The translations under genes and the position numbers were made by a program. 59,337 bases of DNA from an uncultured Lachnospiraceae bacterium (GTDB taxonomy: Bacteria > Bacillota > Clostridia > Lachnospirales > Lachnospiraceae): the NCBI GenBank assembly GCA_947567595.1, contig CANOMQ010000023.1, positions 1 through 59,337 of the forward strand. Reading direction: 5' to 3'. Position 1 is the stretch's first letter; every line of letters starts with the position of its first letter. Of this stretch, positions 27,162 to 35,429 are shown one piece after another. The notes under the pieces were generated by a model, which had not been told where the DNA came from, did no database searches, and saw only the letters and a program-made list of their open reading frames with translations.

Positions 27162-27208
27162 AAAAAAACAAGTAGGCATAACATTTATCAGCCGTCATGC
27201 CTACTTGT
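27162..27208 (-). terminator. terminator of spoIIID
   Basis: On the minus strand an 11-bp perfect stem (27207-27197 with 27179-27169) is followed by a run of seven T at 27168-27162. Confidence 0.85.
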
Positions 27209-27226
27209 AGAGCCCCTGTCCCTGTC

Positions 27227-27478
27227 CTATGCCCGATGCAGATACTTCTCGCGGGTAGCAAGTCCGCCTCTGATATGCCGCTCCGATTTATTGACATCAA
27301 GCACGGCGCGCGCCTGCTTTGCAAGCGTGGGGTTGACCTGCATCAGACGCGAGGTGACGTCCTTATGTACCGTTGATTTCGAAACGCCGAACGCTTTTGC
27401 AGTCTGCCTCACAGTCGTGTTATTATCAATAATATACATAGCAATATTGATGGCTCGTTCCTCAATATAATCCTTCAT
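27227..27478 (-). CDS. spoIIID: sporulation regulator SpoIIID
   Basis: An 83-residue mother-cell transcription factor. The helix-turn-helix TVRQTAKAFGVSKSTVHKDV and the C-terminal basic helix SERHIRGGLATREKYL match SpoIIID closely. The start ATG 27478 is chosen by homology (MKDYIEERA...). An in-frame ATG at 27517 would add 13 residues, and the best ribosome binding site (AAAGGAG) lies between the two, about 15 nt before the chosen ATG. It is monocistronic with its own terminator. Confidence 0.92.
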   Translation of the reverse strand: MKDYIEERAINIAMYIIDNNTTVRQTAKAFGVSKSTVHKDVTSRLMQVNPTLAKQARAVLDVNKSERHIRGGLATREKYLHRA

Positions 27479-27701
27479 GATTTGGAAAAGGTTCTCCTTT
27501 TTTGACGCTTTGTACATTCTATGAAGGGGGTGGGGGAATTATGAAAAGAAAGTAGCGTAACAATTCTCTGTCAATGTATGAAAACATATCCTTTTTTCTT
27601 TACAAGCGGTTGGGACTTCGGATATACTAAAATTAATTAGTGAGGCAAGTGGTGTTTTTACGGTTTGGGATTTTGGGGATAAGAAAAGAGAGGGCGTTTT
27701 T

Positions 27702-28175
27702 ATGGATTATAAGCCGTTGCCGGTTGGTGTTGATAATTTTGAACATTTAATAACAAGAGGCTATTATTTTATTGACAAAACATGGTTCATAAAAGAATTG
27801 CTGGGTAAAAAAGGAAGTGTCAATTTATTCACGCGCCCGCGCCGTTTTGGCAAGACGCTGAATATGAGTATGCTCCAATATTTTTTTGAAGATATGCGAA
27901 CAGATAATGGTGAAAAAAAAGATAATGCGTATCTGTTTGAAAACATGAAAATCATGGAGGCGGGGGAGGAATACCTTGCGCACATGGGGAGTTATCCGGT
28001 GATAAATCTGACACTAAAGGACGCAAAACAGCCGGATTTTAAGCTTGCGTATGCGGCAATCAAACGGCAGATTGGGAATGAGTATCTGCGCCACAAATTT
28101 ATTTTGCAAGAGGAACGCTTATCAGAAGAAAAAAAGGACTGCTGCGTCATGTTCCGGGAGACGGCGGCGAAATGA
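27702..28175 (+). pseudogene. 3'-truncated AAA-ATPase-like protein (AAA_34/DUF1703 family)
   Basis: The 157-residue frame contains the family N-terminus (PVGVDNFEHLI, YYFIDKTWFIKELL) and Walker A TRPRRFGKTLNMSM (near 47). Family members are usually above 500 residues and end in a PD-(D/E)XK-like nuclease domain, all of which is missing. The last codons (CCVMFRETAAK) are out of family context, and the stop overlaps the start of the DUF1848 gene (ATGA). The gene was probably cut by a deletion that placed it against its neighbour. Confidence 0.7.
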
Positions 28176-29113
28176 TACTAAGTGCAAGCCGCAGGACGGA
28201 CATTCCAAACTACTATTCCGACTGGTTCCTGAATAGAATAAAACAAGGCTGCGTATATGCCCGCAACCCGATGAACCCGCGTCAGGTCAGCAAAATTCCT
28301 CTCTCCCCCGACGTTGTGGACTGTATCGTGTTTTGGACAAAAAACCCAAGACCAATGCTGACCAAGTTAGATGCCCTTTCCGGTTATGCCTATTACTTCT
28401 GGTTCACACTGACATGCTACGGTACGGATATTGAGCAAAATGTGCCCGACAAGCACCGTGAGATAATCCCGACCTTTCAGGAATTATCCAAAAAAATCAG
28501 CGCAGAACGGGTGATTTGGCGCTATGACCCGATTTTATTCACAAACCAATACACACCTGAATACCACATAAACGCGTTCGCCCAAATCGCAGAAAAACTG
28601 CGTGGATACACCCAAAAATGCGTGATAAGCTTCGTTGACATTTACACAAAAAACCAAAGAGCCATGCAAAAATTACAAGTTTATGATTTAGCACCACCCG
28701 CCCAAACCGCGTTTGCTACAACCATTGCCCAAATCGCGCGCGACAACGGTATGCAGATGGCAAGCTGTGCGGAGGCGGTGGACTTGTCCGCATGCGGTAT
28801 CGTGCACAACTGCTGTATTGATAAAGAATTGATTGCGCAGATTACAGGCTGCACAATCCGCGCGGACAAGGACAAAAATCAACGAAAGGAATGCGGCTGT
28901 ATCGAGAGCATTGACATAGGCACCTACAACACCTGCCAAAACGCCTGCCGATACTGCTACGCAAACCACAGTCCCCGAAGCGTCACGCAAAGCTGTCAGA
29001 CGTATGATGAAAATTCCCCGGTTTTGTGCGGGCAAATTACTGCCGAGGACAAGATTACCGAGCGGTTTGTAAAGTCCTTCAAAGAACGGCAGATGACAAT
29101 TTGGGACATATAG
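28172..29113 (+). CDS. DUF1848 family protein
   Basis: A 313-residue protein beginning MILSASRRTDIPNYYSDW, the usual DUF1848 N-terminus. Its C-terminus carries a cysteine cluster, CGCIESIDIGTYNTCQNACR followed by YCYAN (about 241-266), likely binding an Fe-S cluster or zinc. The fold resembles parts of radical SAM proteins. The function is unknown. GGAGACGG lies 6-7 nt before the ATG, inside the truncated ATPase frame. Confidence 0.82.
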   Translation: MILSASRRTDIPNYYSDWFLNRIKQGCVYARNPMNPRQVSKIPLSPDVVDCIVFWTKNPRPMLTKLDALSGYAYYFWFTLTCYGTDIEQNVPDKHREIIPTFQELSKKISAERVIWRYDPILFTNQYTPEYHINAFAQIAEKLRGYTQKCVISFVDIYTKNQRAMQKLQVYDLAPPAQTAFATTIAQIARDNGMQMASCAEAVDLSACGIVHNCCIDKELIAQITGCTIRADKDKNQRKECGCIESIDIGTYNTCQNACRYCYANHSPRSVTQSCQTYDENSPVLCGQITAEDKITERFVKSFKERQMTIWDI

Positions 29114-29155
29114 ATATAGAAGATAGAACGTTAGAAACAGGAGGAACAAACGGCG

Positions 29156-29878
29156 ATGTATCAGTTTGAAAAACTGGATAAAAAACTGCTCGGCGAGCAG
29201 ATTGAGGACGAGCTGATGAATTATATTTTGCAGGAGCCGGTCGAGGTCGGGCAGCGGATACCGAACGAATTTGAGCTTGCGGAGAAATTCGGCGTCGGAC
29301 GAAGCACAATCCGTGAGGCGGTCAAGGCGCTGGTATCGAAGGGGATACTGGAGGTCAAGCGCGGCTCGGGCACATATGTCGTCAGCACGGCAACGTCGGA
29401 CGAGGACCCGCTCGGACTGTCCAAACTGCAGGATAAATACAAGCTGGCGCTGGAGTTGTTTGACGTGCGGCTTATGCTGGAGCCGGACATCGCGGCGCTT
29501 GCGGCGGAGAACGCGACGCAGGAGGAGCTTGTGCAGCTTAAAAAACTTTGTGACGAGACGGAGCAGATGTATCTTGGCGGAAAAAACCACATTCCAAAGG
29601 ACATCGAATTTCATACCTGCATTGCGAAATGCAGTAAAAACCGTGTTGTGGAGACGCTTATCCCACTGATTAACAGGGCGGTTCTGACGTTTGCAAACCT
29701 GACGCACCGCACGCTCATGCAGGAAACAATTGAGACGCACCGTGCGATTGTCGAGGCGATTACGGACAGGGACCCGGTGGGGGCGCGATGTGCAATGATG
29801 ATGCACCTGACATATAATCGTCAGACGTTAATCCGCAAAAATAAGGAGCATGAGAGAAAAAGCGCGGAAAAGAAGTAA
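29156..29878 (+). CDS. GntR/FadR family regulator with FCD domain
   Basis: A 240-residue regulator. The N-terminal winged helix (about 12-76) contains NEFELAEKFGVGRSTIREAV and the wing RGSGTYVV. The C-terminal FCD ligand domain (about 95-225) has the metal-ligand Asp and His residues (DVRLMLEPDIA, EFHTCIAKC, THRAIVEAI). FCD regulators bind sugar acids or organic acids. It lies immediately upstream of a GntP permease and a sugar-acid dehydratase. The repeated palindrome ACATCAGATGT in the promoter region of those genes is the likely operator. It is followed by its own terminator. Confidence 0.9.
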   Translation: MYQFEKLDKKLLGEQIEDELMNYILQEPVEVGQRIPNEFELAEKFGVGRSTIREAVKALVSKGILEVKRGSGTYVVSTATSDEDPLGLSKLQDKYKLALELFDVRLMLEPDIAALAAENATQEELVQLKKLCDETEQMYLGGKNHIPKDIEFHTCIAKCSKNRVVETLIPLINRAVLTFANLTHRTLMQETIETHRAIVEAITDRDPVGARCAMMMHLTYNRQTLIRKNKEHERKSAEKK

Positions 29879-29919
29879 AAGGAACGCGAAAAAAACAAAG
29901 GCACATGGTGGAAATGCAC

Positions 29920-29959
29920 AAAAGAAGGAGGATAAAACAGCAAATCCCCTTCTTTTTTT
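29920..29959 (+). terminator. terminator after the GntR-family gene
   Basis: AAAAGAAGG (29920-29928) pairs with CCTTCTTTT (29948-29956), followed by further T. Confidence 0.75.
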
Positions 29960-29986
29960 GTACGTATTTCCGAAAAAGAAAGAAAA

Positions 29987-29997
29987 ACATCAGATGT
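29987..29997. promoter_or_regulatory. operator-like palindrome 1 (ACATCAGATGT)
   Basis: A perfect 11-bp palindrome ending 1 nt before the -35 box of the gntP promoter. An identical copy lies at 30090-30100. It is the candidate binding site for the adjacent GntR/FadR regulator. Confidence 0.55.
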
Positions 29998-29998
29998 A

Positions 29999-30027
29999 TT
30001 GACACAAATCCACAAATAAGATAGTAT
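29999..30027 (+). promoter_or_regulatory. promoter of the gntP-dehydratase operon
   Basis: TTGACA (29999-30004) and TAGTAT (30022-30027) are separated by 17 nt. The leader to the gntP start is about 185 nt. A TATAAT at 30111-30116 could mark a second start, but it lacks a -35. Confidence 0.65.
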
Positions 30028-30089
30028 TTTAGATACAAAACATAATACGTCATATGAATAAAATAGAAAGCGAGGTGAATTTGATACAT

Positions 30090-30100
30090 ACATCAGATGT
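30090..30100. promoter_or_regulatory. operator-like palindrome 2 (ACATCAGATGT)
   Basis: Second exact copy of the 11-bp palindrome, 103 bp downstream of the first. The spacing is close to ten helical turns, which would allow looping. Confidence 0.55.
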
Positions 30101-30140
30101 TTGTGACGTGTATAATTGGGCGGCTATTGAAGGAAAATAA

Positions 30141-30198
30141 TGTGAAGAGATTTTTTGTGGTGAAACGGGTTTCACCTAAGAAAATCTATAGCTTCACA
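30141..30198 (+). promoter_or_regulatory. 58-nt imperfect hairpin with LacI-type palindrome in the gntP leader
   Basis: Three nested stems: TGTGAAG with CTTCACA (30141-30147 and 30192-30198), AGATTTT with AAAATCT (30148-30154 and 30181-30187), and GGTGAAAC with GTTTCACC (30159-30166 and 30169-30176). There is no T run, so it is not a terminator. The inner palindrome resembles LacI/CcpA-type operators, with one central mismatch to the cre consensus. Confidence 0.55.
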
Positions 30199-30219
30199 TA
30201 AGAAAGAGAGGGTAAATCT

Positions 30220-31578
30220 ATGAGTTCAGAAACAGTTGCATTAAATCCGACAAGACTTGTCATTGCGGCGATTATCGGCTTGGTGATTTTGCTTGTTCTG
30301 ATTATTAAGTTTAAAATCCAAGCGATGATTTCGATTTTAATCGGAGCAATTTCGATTGGACTGATTGCGGGAATGCCGGCGGCAGACATCGTGACGGCGG
30401 TCAACGACGGTATCGGCAACACGCTAAAGGGCATTGCGCTGCTGGTCGGCTTAGGTTCAATGTTCGGCGCGATTTTGGAAATATCGGGCGGCGCGCAGAC
30501 GCTCGCGGTCACGATGGTAAAATGGTTTGGCGACAAAAAGGCGGCGTGGGCGCTCGGCATTACGGGCTTGGTCATCGCAATGCCCGTGTTCTTCGACGCA
30601 GGTCTGATTATTTTAATCCCGCTTGCCTTTTCACTTGCAAAACGGACAAAACGCTCTTCCCTGTTTTACGCAATTCCGTTGCTTGCAGGGCTTGCCGTAG
30701 GACACGCGTTTATTCCGCCTACGCCGGGACCAATCCTTGTGGCAACCATGCTCAACGTTGATTTGGGCTGGGTGATTTTGGTCGGCATTTTCTGCGGAAC
30801 ATGCGCGATGATTGTTGCGGGACCGATTTGGGGCGCAGTCTGCGGTAAAAAGTATCAAATTCCGGTGCCGGAGCATGTGGCAAATCAAGCGGATTTTGAC
30901 GAGTCAAAGCTGCCGAACTTTTGGGCGATTGTCGGCATTATCCTGATACCGCTTGTGCTGATTATCTTGGATTCGGTGACGGGCGTTGTGCCTGCCTTGA
31001 GCGGATTGCAGCCGGTTTTCGGATTTTTGGGCGAGCCGTTTGTGGCACTTCTGATTGCGACGGTGGCGGCAATGCTGATTTTGGGAATTGGTCATGGCTA
31101 CAGTACGGCGGAGCTGGAAAAGGTGATGACGAAATCGCTTGAGCCGACGGGCTTAATCCTGCTTGTAACGGCTTGCGGCGGTGTGCTGCGCTACGTATTG
31201 CAGTATTCGGGGCTTGGCGACGTGATTGGAAGCGCGGTTTCTTCAATGTCACTGCCGATTGTGGTGCTTGCCTTTATCGTGGCGGCGCTGGTGCGTATCT
31301 GTGTGGGCTCTTCGACGGTGGCAATGACGATGGCAGCAGGCATTATCGCGGCAATTCCGGGCATTGCGGAGCTTTCGCCCTTGTATCTTGCCTGCACGAC
31401 GGCGGCGGTTGCGGGCGGCGCGACAGTCTGCTCACACTTTAACGACTCAGGCTTTTGGCTTGTGAAATCGCTTGTCGGCATGGACGAAAAAACGACCTTG
31501 AAAACGTGGACGATTATGGAAACGCTTGTCGGCGGAACGGGATTTATCGTGGCATTAATTATTTCGTTCTTTGCTTGA
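30220..31578 (+). CDS. GntP family gluconate/sugar-acid permease
   Basis: A 452-residue integral membrane permease with about 12-14 helices. Family motifs include AMPVFFDAGLIILIPLAF and GHAFIPPTPGPILVA. GntP proteins import gluconate or related sugar acids with H+. The gene lies between a GntR/FadR regulator and an IlvD/Edd-type dehydratase, so the substrate is probably a sugar acid fed to the dehydratase. Start ATG 30220 with GAGAGGG upstream. Confidence 0.9.
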   Translation: MSSETVALNPTRLVIAAIIGLVILLVLIIKFKIQAMISILIGAISIGLIAGMPAADIVTAVNDGIGNTLKGIALLVGLGSMFGAILEISGGAQTLAVTMVKWFGDKKAAWALGITGLVIAMPVFFDAGLIILIPLAFSLAKRTKRSSLFYAIPLLAGLAVGHAFIPPTPGPILVATMLNVDLGWVILVGIFCGTCAMIVAGPIWGAVCGKKYQIPVPEHVANQADFDESKLPNFWAIVGIILIPLVLIILDSVTGVVPALSGLQPVFGFLGEPFVALLIATVAAMLILGIGHGYSTAELEKVMTKSLEPTGLILLVTACGGVLRYVLQYSGLGDVIGSAVSSMSLPIVVLAFIVAALVRICVGSSTVAMTMAAGIIAAIPGIAELSPLYLACTTAAVAGGATVCSHFNDSGFWLVKSLVGMDEKTTLKTWTIMETLVGGTGFIVALIISFFA

Positions 31579-31632
31579 TTAACGTAGGGATTATTTGATA
31601 CGATATGATATATGGAAAGGAAGGATTTGCAT

Positions 31633-33387
31633 ATGAGCAATTTGAGAAGTCAGGAAATGCGTAAGGTTGCGCCGGAACTGGACCCGCTGCGGATTGGCAC
31701 GGGCTGGACGCCGGAGGATTTGGCAAAGCCGCAGGTGATTATCGAGAGCACCTACGGCGACAGCCACCCGGGGAGCGGGCATTTGAATGTGCTGGTGGAA
31801 GAGGTGAAGAAGGGCATTGCCGAGGCAGGCGGTTTTGGCGCGCGGTACTTCTGCACGGATATTTGCGACGGGGAAAGCCAAGGAACGGACGGCATTAATT
31901 TCAGCCTTGTCAGCCGGGAAATGATTGCCAACATGATTGAAATCCACGCAAACGCAACGCCGTTTGACGCGGGTGTGTATCTTTCAAGCTGCGACAAGGG
32001 ACTTCCCGCAAATCTGATGGGACTGGCGCGCGTGAACATTCCGGCGATTGTCGTGTCGGGCGGTACGATGAACGCGGGCCCCGACATGCTGACACTGGAA
32101 CAGCTTGGAATGTACAGCGCGAAGTTTCATCGCGGCGAGATTGACGAGGAAAAGCTCAACTGGGCAAAGCACAACGCCTGTCCGAGCTGCGGCGCGTGTT
32201 CGTTTATCGGAACGGCGTCCACCATGCAGATTATGGCGGAGGCGCTTGGTCTTGCGCTGCCCGGCAGTGCGCTCATGCCTGCGACAAGCCCGGATTTGAA
32301 AACATTTGCAAGGGAGGCAGGCAGACGCGCGGTGGAGCTGGCGCAGTCGGACAATATGCGCCCGAGCGACATTGTGACGATGGACAGCTTTGAAAACGCG
32401 ATTTTGGTTCATGCGGCAGTTTCGGGAAGCACGAACTGTCTGCTGCACATTCCGGCAATCGCACATGAGTTCGGAATTGAGGTTACGGGCGACACGTTTG
32501 ACCGTCTGCACCGTGGCGCGAAGTATCTTTTAGATGTGCGTCCGGCGGGGCGCTGGCCGGCGGAGTGCTTCTACTATGCGGGCGGTGTTCCGGCGATTAT
32601 GGAGGAAATCAAAGACGTGCTGCATTTGGACGTGATGACGGTTACGGGAAAAACGCTTGGTGAAAATTTGGAGGAATTGAAACGAAACGGTTTTTATGAG
32701 CGGTGTGACAAATGGCTGCAGGAGTTTAACAAGCGTTATGGCTGCGCGCTCACAAAGGAGGACATTATCCGCCCGCGTGACAAGGCGATTGGAAACGACG
32801 GAAGCATTGCGATTTTGCGTGGAAACCTTGCGCCGGAGGGTGCGGTCATCAAGCATACGGCGTGCCCGAAAGAGATGTTTCGTGCGGTATTGCGTGCAAG
32901 ACCGTTTGACAGCGAGGAGGAGTGTTTGGATGCGGTGTTAAAGCACAAGGTTGAGAAGGGCGACGCGGTGTTTATCCGCTATGAAGGTCCAAAGGGCAGC
33001 GGAATGCCGGAGATGTTCTACACGTCGGAGGCAATCAGCAGCGACAAGGAGCTTGGCAGGAGCATTGCGCTGATTACGGACGGGCGGTTCTCGGGCGCGT
33101 CCACCGGCCCGGTGATTGGGCATTGCAGCCCGGAGGCGGCAGACGGCGGACCGATTGCGCTTGTCGAGGAAGGCGATTTGATTGAGATTGACGTGGAGGC
33201 GCGCAAGCTGAACATTATCGGCATTCAGGGCGAGCGCAAGTCGCCGGAGGAGATTGATAAAATTTTGGCAAAACGTAGGGAGAACTGGAAACCGCGCGAG
33301 ATACGGTATCAGAGAGGCGCGCTGCGGCTGTTCAGCGAACACGCGGTGAGCCCGATGAAGGGTGCGTATTTGGCGTATGAGGATTAA
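31633..33387 (+). CDS. IlvD/Edd family sugar-acid dehydratase (YjhG/YagF-like)
   Basis: A 584-residue dehydratase of the IlvD/Edd family, whose members dehydrate dihydroxy acids with an Fe-S cluster and Mg2+. Cluster and metal residues are visible in ICDGESQG, SSCDKGLP (near 119) and CPSCGACSFIGTASTMQ (near 182). The CPSCGAC form and the length are closer to the xylonate-type dehydratases YjhG/YagF than to biosynthetic IlvD. Co-transcription with a GntP permease and no other branched-chain gene also argues for sugar-acid catabolism. The start ATG 31633 has AAGGAAGGA 7 nt upstream. No KDG kinase or aldolase is nearby, so the pathway must be completed elsewhere. Confidence 0.85.
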   Translation: MSNLRSQEMRKVAPELDPLRIGTGWTPEDLAKPQVIIESTYGDSHPGSGHLNVLVEEVKKGIAEAGGFGARYFCTDICDGESQGTDGINFSLVSREMIANMIEIHANATPFDAGVYLSSCDKGLPANLMGLARVNIPAIVVSGGTMNAGPDMLTLEQLGMYSAKFHRGEIDEEKLNWAKHNACPSCGACSFIGTASTMQIMAEALGLALPGSALMPATSPDLKTFAREAGRRAVELAQSDNMRPSDIVTMDSFENAILVHAAVSGSTNCLLHIPAIAHEFGIEVTGDTFDRLHRGAKYLLDVRPAGRWPAECFYYAGGVPAIMEEIKDVLHLDVMTVTGKTLGENLEELKRNGFYERCDKWLQEFNKRYGCALTKEDIIRPRDKAIGNDGSIAILRGNLAPEGAVIKHTACPKEMFRAVLRARPFDSEEECLDAVLKHKVEKGDAVFIRYEGPKGSGMPEMFYTSEAISSDKELGRSIALITDGRFSGASTGPVIGHCSPEAADGGPIALVEEGDLIEIDVEARKLNIIGIQGERKSPEEIDKILAKRRENWKPREIRYQRGALRLFSEHAVSPMKGAYLAYED

Positions 33388-33408
33388 GCTGGCGGTATGA
33401 GTTTGGGG

Positions 33409-33452
33409 AGCCTGTAAGGTCTGCGGGGGAGCGGAACTTGCAGGCTTCTTCT
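33409..33452 (+). terminator. terminator of the gntP-dehydratase operon
   Basis: AGCCTGTAAG (33409-33418) pairs with CTTGCAGGCT (33437-33446) with one G-U pair, followed by TTCTTCT. The palindromic repeat element begins at the next base. Confidence 0.7.
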
Positions 33453-33515
33453 ATGTACACGGACGCGGAAAGGAAATATGCAGCTAAAGCTGCCCGCGTC
33501 CGGCGCGGCGAGTAG
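33453..33515 (+). repeat. terminator-associated palindromic repeat, copy 1
   Basis: A CGGACGCGG / CCGCGTCCG stem (33460-33468 with 33494-33502) encloses a GCAGC-TAAA-GCTGC hairpin (33480-33484, 33489-33493). Read from its first base it is an open frame of 20 codons, MYTDAERKYAAKAARVRRGE, with TAG at 33513. It begins directly after a terminator T tract. Confidence 0.8.
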
Positions 33516-33650
33516 GGAAGTATTCAACAATCAGATATTTTCTTGTGGGGAAATGGGCATTATGATATGATAATTGTAAATATGGCTGTTTATATGAATG
33601 ATATAAGGAAGGATGTGTTTGGGGCTATACTATGATTGGAGGAGACAGAA

Positions 33651-34583
33651 ATGACAATTGAGGAAATAGTGCGTGGAGAATCAAAAAATGTTGAGTTTAA
33701 GGTGAGACTGCCAAAAGACTCTGCAAATTATATAAAAACAATTGTCGCATTTGCAAATACGCAAGGTGGTCAACTGGTTATAGGGGTATATGATAAGACG
33801 CGTAAGGTTGTCGGCGTGGATAATGAATTTGCATTTCAGATGATGGACAGCATTGCGAATGCTGTTGCAGATTCCTGCGAGCCTCAGATTGTGCCGAACA
33901 TAGAATTGCAAACAATTGAAAAGCGCACTGTTATTGTAGTAACTGTTACTCCGGAACCAAACAGACCATATTATCTAAAATCTAAGGGAAAAGAGAAGGG
34001 AACGTTTATTCGACTTGGCGGCACTTCCAGACCGGCAAGTGCTGAAAAAATAAAAGAGTTGGAAATGGAGGGCGCCCGTGTTTCATGGGACGAACTGACC
34101 TGCATCGGATATGAAGTACTTGCAAATGTTTTTAATCAGATGGGCTTTGTGGAGGCATGGGGAACCGGGATACGAAGGATAAAGGAAGCAGCGGCAAGTT
34201 ATGGGCTTGCAAGCCCTGAAATTTTGATTTTTGATGATATGTTCCGAGTCAATCTTTATCGAAACAATCTATCGAAGGAGCATTTAAAAAAGCTTGGAGA
34301 AAGTTCGGAGAAGGTTCGGGAAAAGTTCGGAGAAGGTTCGGAGAAAGTTCGGGAAAAGTTCGGAGAAAGTGTAGAAAGAACTGTTGCCGGGCGGAGCGAA
34401 ACGCAGAAAAAATTATTGGAACTGATACGGCAAAATAACAGCGTATCGGCAAAGGCAATGTCACAAGTGTTAGTTATTTCCACACGGGCTGTTGAGAAAA
34501 ATATAAAGAGCTTAAAAGAGCAGGGGATATTGATACGTCACGGTTCGCCTAGAAATGGATATTGGGAAATTGTTGATGAATAG
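33651..34583 (+). CDS. AlbA_2 (Schlafen-type) ATP-binding protein with internal deletion
   Basis: A 310-residue protein. The N-terminal AlbA_2 domain (about 5-120; ESKNVEFKVRLPKDS, IVAFANTQGGQLVIGV, GTFIRLGGTSRPAS) is intact. Family members are generally about 450-500 residues; here SWDELTCIGYEV runs straight into LANVFNQMGFVEAWGTGIRR, skipping the usual middle of about 150 residues while keeping frame. The C-terminal winged helix is present (QNNSVSAKAMSQVLVISTRA). Before it lies a tandem 11-residue repeat EKVREKFGEGS. The start ATG 33651 follows GGAGGAG. The family is implicated in transcription or nucleic acid processing; this copy may not be functional. Confidence 0.7.
   Translation: MTIEEIVRGESKNVEFKVRLPKDSANYIKTIVAFANTQGGQLVIGVYDKTRKVVGVDNEFAFQMMDSIANAVADSCEPQIVPNIELQTIEKRTVIVVTVTPEPNRPYYLKSKGKEKGTFIRLGGTSRPASAEKIKELEMEGARVSWDELTCIGYEVLANVFNQMGFVEAWGTGIRRIKEAAASYGLASPEILIFDDMFRVNLYRNNLSKEHLKKLGESSEKVREKFGEGSEKVREKFGESVERTVAGRSETQKKLLELIRQNNSVSAKAMSQVLVISTRAVEKNIKSLKEQGILIRHGSPRNGYWEIVDE
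34299..34364 (+). repeat. 33-nt tandem repeat, two units, in the AlbA_2 gene
   Basis: Units 34299-34331 and 34332-34364 differ at only two bases and encode E(S/G)SEKVREKFG. Longer arrays of this charged helix occur in related proteins. Confidence 0.75.
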
Positions 34584-34625
34584 AACTGTCGGAACCGTGG
34601 CGGCGGGGGCGTGTCGGAAAGTAAT

Positions 34626-34721
34626 ATGTCACATTTGCGCAGAGGCGTGCAGGCGCTGAATGATGGAAAAGGTGTTGAACATGATATGATTGAGGTAGAT
34701 GATGAAGAAGATTTGGTTTGA
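34626..34721 (+). pseudogene. 31-codon remnant, antitoxin-like C-terminus
   Basis: ATG 34626 to TGA 34721 encodes MSHLRRGVQALNDGKGVEHD plus an acidic tail. The pattern resembles the C-terminal end of small antitoxin proteins. The frame is open back to the AlbA_2 stop and lacks a ribosome binding site, so it is probably a relic. Confidence 0.3.
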
Positions 34722-34741
34722 TGAGGCATGGAGGGATTACA

Positions 34742-35248
34742 ATGGAAAACAAAATGCACTACATAACCCAATACCACTCCCCGCTCGGTGACATTCTGCT
34801 CGCCGCCGACGAACGTGGATTAATAGGCTTATGGTTCGAAGGGCAGAAGTATTACGCCAACGGACTTGCCCCCAATCCTGTAAAACAAACCACTCCAATC
34901 CTCACACAGACAAAGCAATGGCTCGACCAGTACTTCGCAGGACAGCTCCCCTTGTCAATGCCCCCAATTCACATGACAGGCACCCCTTTTCAGCTCACAG
35001 TATGGGAAATCCTGCAAACAATCCCCTACGGAAAAACCACCACCTACAAGGAAATCGCAAAAACAATCGCCGCACAAAAAGGACTACCGCATATGTCCGC
35101 GCAGGCAGTCGGCGGCGCAGTGGGGCACAACAAAATTTCTATTCTAATCCCCTGCCACAGGGTGGTCGGCACAAACGGCAGCCTGACAGGATACGCGGGC
35201 GGAATTGACAAAAAATTAAAACTGCTGACACTGGAAAGAGCGGAATAA
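34742..35248 (+). CDS. ogt: methylated-DNA-[protein]-cysteine S-methyltransferase
   Basis: A 168-residue suicidal DNA repair protein that removes alkyl groups from O6-alkylguanine. The acceptor cysteine is in PCHRVVG (near 137), preceded by the DNA-binding helix AQAVGGAVGHNKI, with FQLTVWEILQTIPYGKTTTY earlier. The length fits the Ogt branch without an AdaA domain. The start ATG 34742 has GGAGGG 6 nt upstream. It is followed by a strong terminator. Confidence 0.92.
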   Translation: MENKMHYITQYHSPLGDILLAADERGLIGLWFEGQKYYANGLAPNPVKQTTPILTQTKQWLDQYFAGQLPLSMPPIHMTGTPFQLTVWEILQTIPYGKTTTYKEIAKTIAAQKGLPHMSAQAVGGAVGHNKISILIPCHRVVGTNGSLTGYAGGIDKKLKLLTLERAE

Positions 35249-35264
35249 TAACAATACGCAGATT

Positions 35265-35290
35265 GCCACCTCATAATAGGTGGCTTTTTT
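35265..35290 (+). terminator. terminator of ogt
   Basis: GCCACCT (35265-35271) pairs with AGGTGGC (35278-35284), followed by six T. Confidence 0.88.
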
Positions 35291-35325
35291 GCTGCCCTAA
35301 TTTTCCATCCCCGAAAAATACCCCA

Positions 35326-35354
35326 TTGACAGAACTCCAATCTTCGTTTATACT
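35326..35354 (+). promoter_or_regulatory. sigma-A promoter of the nifS-iscU operon
   Basis: Consensus TTGACA (35326-35331), 17 nt, TATACT (35349-35354). It lies just upstream of the motif shared with the cysK promoter. Confidence 0.75.
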
Positions 35355-35360
35355 ATATTT

Positions 35361-35393
35361 CATATAAAACATATATAAAAACTAGGAATTAAA
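35361..35393 (+). promoter_or_regulatory. sulfur-gene operator candidate, nifS copy
   Basis: A 33-nt stretch starting CATATAAAACATAT and ending AACTAGGAATTAAA. It starts 6 nt after the -10 box and aligns without gaps to 39606-39638 upstream of cysK, with only 7 differences. The position suits a repressor site; the AACTAGG core recalls operators of Rrf2-family regulators (CymR/IscR type). Confidence 0.6.
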
Positions 35394-35429
35394 TAGAAAG
35401 AACTCCCAACCCAAAAATGGAGGATTACC

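Noticed and set aside
28688-29806. 372-residue minus-strand ORF across DUF1848 and GntR genes
   Set aside because: Antisense shadow of two recognisable genes; composition is Arg/Leu/His-rich, as typical for such shadows.
30159-30176. Catabolite-responsive element (cre)
   Set aside because: The palindrome differs from the cre consensus at the invariant central CG, and its nested stems favour a hairpin; kept only as a LacI-like possibility.
31633-33387. Branched-chain amino acid dehydratase IlvD
   Set aside because: The CPSCGAC motif and the GntR-GntP context fit sugar-acid dehydratases better; no other ilv or leu gene is nearby.
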